From: Lysobacterales bacterium UBA2790
Lineage (GTDB): Bacteria; Pseudomonadota; Gammaproteobacteria; Xanthomonadales; Xanthomonadaceae
Reading direction: 5' to 3'
NCBI GenBank assembly: GCA_002352135.1
Contig: DEHW01000180.1
Location: 1-10,372, forward strand
DNA: 10,372 nt
Shown here: piece after piece, positions 6,071-10,372 of the stretch
Layout: every line of letters starts with the position of its first letter
Numbering within the stretch: position 1 is the first letter of the stretch
Translations under genes and position numbers: made by a program
The notes under the pieces: generated by a model
The model's database searches: none
The model's input: only the letters and a program-made list of their open reading frames with translations
Told to the model about the DNA's origin: nothing

Positions 6071-7042
6071 AAAGTCAAACGCCAGCACGTCGGCAATCTG
6101 GGCGCTACCCGTCATCGCCATCAGTACGCGGTCCAACCCCACCGCAACTCCGGAACAGTCCGGCAAGCCCTTCTGCAGGGCCGCCAGCAAACCTTGATCG
6201 ACCGGCAACTCTGGCAGTGAACGTTGCTGACGGCGACGATTGTCGTTGCCGAATCGGGCGGCCTGTTCATCCGCGCGACTCAATTCGTGATAGCCGTTGG
6301 CGACTTCCCAACGCCCCCAGTAGGCCTCGAATCGCTTTGCAACGGCCCGCTCCCCTGAACCTTCGATACGCGCCAGCGCGCATTGGCTCGGCGGAAAATC
6401 GAACACGAACAGCAACTGATCCGACGGCAACTCGGGCTGGATCAAATGGGTCATCAGAAGATCCAACCAGTCGTCGCGCCCCAAGCCGTGCGGATCGATG
6501 CCGAAGCGCACCAACGGCGCTTGCAGCACGGGCAGCGAATCATGGCGCCAATCAATGCCCAGATGCTGCCGATACAGGTCGTCGTAGCTGAGCCGCCGTA
6601 CGGCGAGCTGTTGGTCCACCAACGCGGCCAAGCCCTGCAGCAGGTCAGCGACCTCACCCATCAGCCGCTCCAAACGCCAGCCCAGGCGATACCACTCCAG
6701 CATCGTGAATTCGGGATTGTGACGACCACCCGCTTCGCCATCCCGAAACACCCGGCCGAGTTCATAGCAATCACCGACACCCGCAGCCAGCAAGCGCTTC
6801 AGCGCAAACTCCGGCGACGTGCGCAGATAGCGCGACCGCTCGCCGCCGTGAACCGGGCCAGAGAAACGGGTATGGAAGCTCTGGATGTTCGGCTCGGTGT
6901 TGGCACCCGCCGACAGGATCGGCGTCTCCACCTCCAATGCACCTGTGGCGGAAAAATGTGCTCGGACAGTGGCATTAACCTGCGCACGCAGACGCAATGC
7001 GGTCAGTGAGGCCGAGGGCTGCCAGTCAAGCGGCTTCGTCAT
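6059..7042 (-). CDS. epmA: EpmA, elongation factor P beta-lysine ligase
   Basis: A 327-residue class II lysyl-tRNA-synthetase-like enzyme without an anticodon-binding domain, as in E. coli EpmA (325 residues). It activates (R)-beta-lysine with ATP and attaches it to a conserved lysine of elongation factor P, helping ribosomes through polyproline. Visible features are ETPILSAGANTEP near the N-terminus, YLRTSPEFALKRLL, motif 2 with FRDGEAGGRHNPEFTMLEWYR split over about 99-119, ANGYHELSRADEQAARF, and motif 3 PDCSGVAVGLDRVLMA. I prefer the ATG at 7042: it gives the same distance to the conserved WQPSAS as in E. coli and has GGAG eight bases upstream. The ATG at 7048 is only two bases from that GGAG but overlaps the pirin stop (ATGA). 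Neither efp nor epmB is in this window. Confidence 0.95.
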   Translation of the reverse strand: MTKPLDWQPSASLTALRLRAQVNATVRAHFSATGALEVETPILSAGANTEPNIQSFHTRFSGPVHGGERSRYLRTSPEFALKRLLAAGVGDCYELGRVFRDGEAGGRHNPEFTMLEWYRLGWRLERLMGEVADLLQGLAALVDQQLAVRRLSYDDLYRQHLGIDWRHDSLPVLQAPLVRFGIDPHGLGRDDWLDLLMTHLIQPELPSDQLLFVFDFPPSQCALARIEGSGERAVAKRFEAYWGRWEVANGYHELSRADEQAARFGNDNRRRQQRSLPELPVDQGLLAALQKGLPDCSGVAVGLDRVLMAMTGSAQIADVLAFDFARA

Positions 7043-7044
7043 GT

Positions 7045-7902
7045 TCATCGCTCCGGCAAGGGCACAGGCGCGGCTTCACCCGCGATCTGACCGAAACGAC
7101 CCTCACGCCAGTCTGCCTTGGCCTGCTCGATGCGCTCCCGGTCGCGCGCGACGAAGTTCCACCACAGATAGCGTGAGCCAACCGGATCGCCCGCCAGGCA
7201 CAGCAAACGCGCATCGCTATGCGCTTGCAGATGTATTTCGTCGCCATCGTCGATGACCACCAGTGCGCCTGCTGGCATTGGCATCTGCTGCACATCGGCA
7301 TCACCTTCGATCAGCAAGAGCGCCCGCTCCGCATACGGCAAAGGCAAACGCACGGCGCCACCTGCAGGCAAATCGATCACGGCAGCCACCATCGGCGAGG
7401 TGTCGGGCAGACCACTTCGACGTCCCCAGGCCGACCCGGCCAACAGGCGGATGGTCGCGTCCTGCATCGACAGTACTGGCACGTCCTCCACCGCGAGATG
7501 CACGAAAACGGGCTCGCATTCGGCCTGCGCCTCGGGCAAAGCAATCCAAAGTTGAACGCCCTGCAGCCGATGCGATTGCGTCGCGAGGTGCAGAGGTGAC
7601 CGTTCCGAATGCACGATGCCGCGTCCCGCGCACATCCAATTCACCGCGCCAGGCGACAAACACTGGACCGATCCCAAACTATCGCGATGCATCAATTCAC
7701 CTTGGAAAAGGCAGGTCAGCGTCGCCAGCCCGATGTGCGGATGCGGTGGCACTTGCATGCCCTCGCCTGCAGAAAACGGGTGTGGTCCAAAGGAATCCAG
7801 CAACAAGAACGGTCCGACCCGACGATGCTCACGATGCGGCAGCAGGCGATGCACGGGGAAGCCATCCAACTGATGGCGGGTACCGAGGATGAGAAATGGC
7901 AT
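7045..7902 (-). CDS. Pirin family bicupin protein
   Basis: A 285-residue protein of normal pirin length. The N-terminal cupin holds the signature PPHPHIGLATLTCLFQGEL and NWMCAGRGIVHSER. The four expected metal ligands are all present: H54, H56, H98 and E100. The C-terminal cupin domain (about 150-260) includes YLWWNFVA. Pirins are Fe-binding proteins; some bacterial members have quercetin dioxygenase activity and others bind metabolic enzymes, so the substrate here is open. The frame is open upstream to 8154, but homology begins about where MPFLILGTRHQLDGF starts, so I chose 7902. That ATG has no good ribosome binding site. The stop touches the start region of epmA, so the two are very likely co-transcribed. 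Confidence 0.9.
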   Translation of the reverse strand: MPFLILGTRHQLDGFPVHRLLPHREHRRVGPFLLLDSFGPHPFSAGEGMQVPPHPHIGLATLTCLFQGELMHRDSLGSVQCLSPGAVNWMCAGRGIVHSERSPLHLATQSHRLQGVQLWIALPEAQAECEPVFVHLAVEDVPVLSMQDATIRLLAGSAWGRRSGLPDTSPMVAAVIDLPAGGAVRLPLPYAERALLLIEGDADVQQMPMPAGALVVIDDGDEIHLQAHSDARLLCLAGDPVGSRYLWWNFVARDRERIEQAKADWREGRFGQIAGEAAPVPLPER

Positions 7903-7932
7903 GCAAAACCCGATGGGATGAGCGGTGGCTGC

Positions 7933-7941
7933 ATTATCCCA
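7933..7941 (-). promoter_or_regulatory. Possible extended -10 promoter for pirin-epmA
   Basis: Reading leftward, TGGGATAAT matches an extended -10 element (TGn followed by GATAAT, five of six bases). No -35 is apparent at the right distance (CAACGA). It would start transcription near 7926, about 25 bases before the pirin ATG at 7902. If it is real, it supports the shorter pirin start. Confidence 0.3.
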
Positions 7942-8273
7942 GTGCAGGACCTTGATCGTTGCGGGAGATGGCTGGTGGCCGTGCGGCGGCTCGCCAGTGA
8001 TCGCCGCAAGGTCGAAAAACCGATTGACAGACACGCCAATTGACGCTCTCCCGCAGTGCGACTGGCAAAGCACTGCAGCAGAGCTGTCCACATTCGCCCG
8101 CCGCACTGTCAGATCGCCACCGCCAAACCTCCGTCGTCTCAAGACGGTCGACAAAAAATTCGTATCTATTTGTTTTTATTGGATAACGTTCCTTTGCTGT
8201 AGTTTTGTCCAGGGGGAGAAAAGCAAAGCACAGTCAAGCAGTTGCGTCGCCCCTCCAAAACCAACCCACAGAC

Positions 8274-8293
8274 TTATCCACAACTTCTGTGGA
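8274..8293. promoter_or_regulatory. DnaA-box sequence within a short inverted repeat
   Basis: TTATCCACA at 8274-8282 is an exact match to the high-affinity DnaA box. It is followed by a partial opposite copy, so that TCCACA-ACTTC-TGTGGA (8277-8293) is a perfect inverted repeat. A weaker match, TTATCCAAT, lies on the minus strand near 8179-8187. Such a site could bind DnaA. A single exact 9-mer is also expected by chance now and then in a genome. The neighbouring genes (pirin, kdkA) are not those usually found at a gammaproteobacterial origin. Confidence 0.4.
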
Positions 8294-8295
8294 AC

Positions 8296-8323
8296 AAAAA
8301 AAGTCCCGGAAAACCGGCCACTT
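8296..8323 (-). terminator. Probable intrinsic terminator of kdkA
   Basis: Read leftward, an imperfect hairpin (AAGT/CCGG on one arm, CCGG/ACTT on the other, loop of four, with a small internal loop) is followed by seven U residues, seen as A at 8296-8302 on the + strand. It lies about 115 bp after the kdkA stop. The U-tract is convincing; the stem is short, with part of the AAGT arm overlapping the A-run. Confidence 0.5.
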
Positions 8324-8436
8324 GCGAAACGGCAGCGGAACGGGCAGGAAGCCCGTTGCGCAGCCAATCGCTAGTGGCCCGCCCAACGTGAAGTCATCGG
8401 CGACGTTTTCGACCAGATAGCAAGCGCACGACGGAA

Positions 8437-9300
8437 TCAGACGGGACCGGATCCGCCAGCAGGGTCCGCCATTGAGCGCTGATACGCCTGCACCAACGCC
8501 GCAAAGAACGCCTCCACCGTCGCGCCCCCCGCAGTCGCCCATTGCGGCGCGGTTTTCAGCAGGGATCGATGCAGACGCTGCAGATTGGCCTGTTGCCAGG
8601 CACTTCTTGGCGTGCGTCGTTCGCCTCGGTCGAAGTCGATCAGCCAGAGCTTGCCTTCGCCGTCGACCATGACGTTGAACGCGTTGAGGTCCGCGTGATA
8701 GATGCCGTGCCGATGGAAGCGAGCGATGAGCTGTCCAAGCTTGGCGGCAAGCGAAAGACCCTGTGCGCTATCCAATGCCGCCAGGTGTTGCGCCAAGGGT
8801 CGACTGTCGGGGATGGCGCGCATCAGCAACTCAGCGCGATAGCCCAATCCCTTGCGGACATAACCTGCGGCGACGACCTCCGGCACCGGCAAGTCGAGCG
8901 CCGCCAGTTGCTGCAGCAGGTGGAATTCACGGAAGCAGCGGGTCCGCGATTCCCCGATCCACAGGTAATGCCGACGCACCCAGCGTCCAATCAGGCCACC
9001 GCGACGGTAACTGCGCAGCACCAGGCTACCGAGCGCGCTATCGAAAAACCGTACCGCGCCACGGCCCCCGCGCTGGGTGACGGTTTCGAAGCGTTGTTCG
9101 GCGACGCCTTCCAGCAAGGCGCGTGCGCGTGAGGTGCAAGCGCTGGATTGCGCTTGTGCCAACGTGCACGACTCACCCAGAATGCTGCGCATCGCGGCAG
9201 TGTCGAAGCACATGGCGCCGTGCGCATCCGCCAAACGAACGAAGGTCGTCTGTCCGACAATCGTGGAGTCTGCATGCTGCGGGCGGCGGCTTTCGGTCAT
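8437..9300 (-). CDS. kdkA: KdkA, 3-deoxy-D-manno-octulosonic acid (Kdo) kinase
   Basis: A 287-residue kinase-like protein. Lipopolysaccharide Kdo kinases transfer phosphate from ATP to O-4 of the Kdo attached to lipid A, on the inner side of the inner membrane. Key motifs are a glycine-rich RGGRGAVRFF (77-86), VLRSYRRGG (94-102), the catalytic loop YHADLNAFN (201-209) with D204 as probable base and N209 as metal ligand, and the metal-binding IDFDRGERR (221-229). It is some 40 residues longer than the roughly 240-250 usual for the family, mainly at the N-terminus, which contains a poorly conserved stretch (about 40-70). I chose the ATG at 9300 although no clear ribosome binding site precedes it, because a frame reaching 9693 would run antisense through the neighbouring glycosyltransferase gene. 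It is divergent from that gene. Confidence 0.88.
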   Translation of the reverse strand: MTESRRPQHADSTIVGQTTFVRLADAHGAMCFDTAAMRSILGESCTLAQAQSSACTSRARALLEGVAEQRFETVTQRGGRGAVRFFDSALGSLVLRSYRRGGLIGRWVRRHYLWIGESRTRCFREFHLLQQLAALDLPVPEVVAAGYVRKGLGYRAELLMRAIPDSRPLAQHLAALDSAQGLSLAAKLGQLIARFHRHGIYHADLNAFNVMVDGEGKLWLIDFDRGERRTPRSAWQQANLQRLHRSLLKTAPQWATAGGATVEAFFAALVQAYQRSMADPAGGSGPV

Positions 9301-9322
9301 GAACGCGAGTGTAGCAAGTGCA
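9301..9322. promoter_or_regulatory. 22-bp divergent gap between kdkA and the heptosyltransferase
   Basis: The two start codons are only 22 bp apart on opposite strands, too short for two separate promoters with leaders. No ribosome binding site is clear on either side. Promoters must overlap the opposite coding region, one or both messages may be leaderless, or one start is placed too far out. Confidence 0.5.
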
Positions 9323-10372
9323 ATGAATGCCTCCGCACCTGAATCCCTGTGTCTGTTGCGACTTTCCGCCCTCGGCGATGTCAGCCATGTGCTGCCGCTG
9401 GTTCGCCAGTTGCAATGCGCGTGGCCGCATACCCGCCTCACCTGGATCATCGGCAAGTTCGAACATCGGCTGATGCAGCTCATTCCCGATATCGAGTTCA
9501 TTGTCTTCGACAAGAAGCAGGGTTGGGACGCGGTTCGCCAACTGCGTGAGCAACTCACGCGTCGCCGTTTCGATGCCTTGCTGCACATGCAACTGGCGCT
9601 GCGCGCCAATCTGCTGGCGGCCTGGGTGAAGGCCGACCAGCGGATCGGTTTTGACACTGAGCGCAGCAAGGAACTGCACGGTCTGGTGATCAATCGACGT
9701 ATTGCCTATCAGCCGCGCCAACATGTACTGGATGCGCTGGGCAGTTTCGTGCAGCCGCTCGGCCTGTCGCCGGTCGCGCCACGCTGGGATTTTCCGATTC
9801 TTCCCGAGGCGCAGGCATTTGCTGAAAGCGAACTACCCGGCAATCAAGCAACCCTGATCATCAGTCCCTGCTCCAGTCACCGACTGCGCAACTGGCATGC
9901 GGAGGGCTATGCGGCAGTCGCACGACACGCGATCAACGAACGCGGTTGGCGTGTGGCACTTTGCGGCGGTCCGAGCGCGCTGGAACGCGAAGTCGGCGAT
10001 GCCATCCTGCAGCAAGCGGGCGTGCCGATCATCGACCTGATCGGTCGCGACACCTTGCCTCGCCTGCTGGCGTTGCTGCAGCGCGCCGATGCGCTGCTCA
10101 CGCCCGACTCGGGGCCAATGCATCTCGCCAACGCGATGGGCACACCGGTCATCGGCCTGCATGCCGCCACCGCGAGCTGGCGCAGCGGCCCGTACTCGGA
10201 CCGCCGGTTCTGCGTCGACCACTACGCTGAGGCGGCCGAACAATTCCTGCGCAGACCTGTTGACCGCTTGCCCTGGGGCAAGCGGATCGAGTTCGAGGGC
10301 GTGATGGACCTGATCCGGATTCCCGAGGTCATCGACGCCTTCGAGCGACTCGACGCGATGCGACGCCGCGGC
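9323..10372 (+). CDS. opsX: Family 9 glycosyltransferase, OpsX-type heptosyltransferase I (3' end cut by window)
   Basis: 350 codons are visible without a stop; the window ends inside the gene, probably near its end judging by family length. The enzyme should transfer L-glycero-D-manno-heptose from the ADP sugar to the inner-core Kdo, at the cytoplasmic face of the inner membrane. The N-terminal Rossmann half has LRLSALGDVSHVLPLVRQL, with D19 at the position of the catalytic aspartate of WaaC-type enzymes. The C-terminal half has ISPCSSHRLRNWHAEGYAAVA (split over about 180-200), LCGGPSALERE, and the ADP-heptose-binding PDSGPMHLANAMGTPVIGLH. The CSSHxLRNW segment is more like Haemophilus OpsX than WaaC or WaaF. 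The divergent kdkA neighbour supports that choice. The ATG at 9323 lacks a clear ribosome binding site; no better in-frame start follows before the conserved LSALGD. Confidence 0.88.
   Translation, partial: MNASAPESLCLLRLSALGDVSHVLPLVRQLQCAWPHTRLTWIIGKFEHRLMQLIPDIEFIVFDKKQGWDAVRQLREQLTRRRFDALLHMQLALRANLLAAWVKADQRIGFDTERSKELHGLVINRRIAYQPRQHVLDALGSFVQPLGLSPVAPRWDFPILPEAQAFAESELPGNQATLIISPCSSHRLRNWHAEGYAAVARHAINERGWRVALCGGPSALEREVGDAILQQAGVPIIDLIGRDTLPRLLALLQRADALLTPDSGPMHLANAMGTPVIGLHAATASWRSGPYSDRRFCVDHYAEAAEQFLRRPVDRLPWGKRIEFEGVMDLIRIPEVIDAFERLDAMRRRG

Larger units (their letters stand above)
7903..8436. other. 534-bp gap between pirin and kdkA
   Basis: No convincing gene is present. The right side holds a kdkA terminator (8296-8323) and a perfect hairpin, AACGGGC/GCCCGTT (8339-8357). 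The middle holds an exact DnaA-box sequence and an AT-rich tract (about 8150-8210) that stands out from the GC-rich surroundings. The left side (7903-8154) is an in-frame extension of pirin that does not resemble the family and carries the possible promoter at 7933-7941. A + frame at 8205-8420 starts with TTG, has low-complexity content and is probably spurious. Confidence 0.6.

Noticed and set aside
8150..8300. Main chromosomal origin of replication
   Set aside because: Only one exact DnaA box is present and none of the usual origin neighbours is in the window; kept as a finding of lower rank rather than annotated as an origin.
8205..8420. 71-codon + strand frame in the kdkA-pirin gap
   Set aside because: TTG start, basic low-complexity composition, and it runs through the DnaA box, the kdkA terminator and a hairpin; nothing supports translation.
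9301..9693. Upstream extension of kdkA to 9693
   Set aside because: It would lie antisense across the conserved N-terminal half of the heptosyltransferase gene, and family similarity begins only after 9300.
1..10372. Defence system, prophage, integron or CRISPR
   Set aside because: All genes identified are core housekeeping or envelope genes; no regularly spaced repeats, integrases, transposases or toxin-antitoxin pairs were seen.

Overview
The window looks like chromosomal housekeeping DNA from a GC-rich gammaproteobacterium. The gene content and protein sequences (a short 87-residue Hfq, a DUF4126 membrane protein, a KdkA/OpsX-type lipopolysaccharide core pair) fit the Lysobacterales/Xanthomonadales best. 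That placement is inference from family knowledge, not from a search. I see no phage, transposase, CRISPR array, rRNA or tRNA.

Left part (1-5138, all leftward). Reading leftward from about 4365 is the conserved cluster hfq - hflX - hflK - hflC - yjeT(DUF2065), closed by a strong intrinsic terminator at about 251-287. Hfq is the RNA chaperone, HflX the ribosome-splitting GTPase, and HflK/HflC the SPFH membrane complex that restrains FtsH. The order matches the E. coli hfq operon. However, purA, which follows yjeT there, is not found in the remaining 364 bases. Those bases instead hold structured, repeat-flanked non-coding DNA. Upstream of hfq a DUF4126 membrane protein gene sits where other gammaproteobacteria often have miaA. 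The 197-bp gap before hfq carries a candidate promoter with an inverted repeat between its -35 and -10 and a hairpin at the predicted 5' end of the mRNA.

Middle part (5139-8436). A divergent 285-bp gap leads to a rightward beta-carbonic anhydrase gene, with a GTG start that overlaps the stop of a 31-codon upstream reading frame. It converges on a leftward pirin - epmA pair whose ends overlap or abut. EpmA attaches beta-lysine to elongation factor P. A strong hairpin spans the convergent junction. The 534 bp between pirin and the next gene contain an intrinsic terminator, an exact DnaA-box sequence and an AT-rich tract.

Right part (8437-10372). kdkA (Kdo kinase, leftward) and a family 9 heptosyltransferase of the OpsX type (rightward, cut by the window end) are transcribed divergently with only 22 bp between their start codons. 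They form a coherent pathway: KdkA phosphorylates the inner-core Kdo, and OpsX-type enzymes add the first heptose to phosphorylated Kdo.

I found no clearly new biological system. The observations most worth checking are the repeat-flanked structured segment at the left end, the DnaA-box/AT-rich gap near 8150-8300, the hfq upstream region, and the reading frame coupled to the carbonic anhydrase gene.
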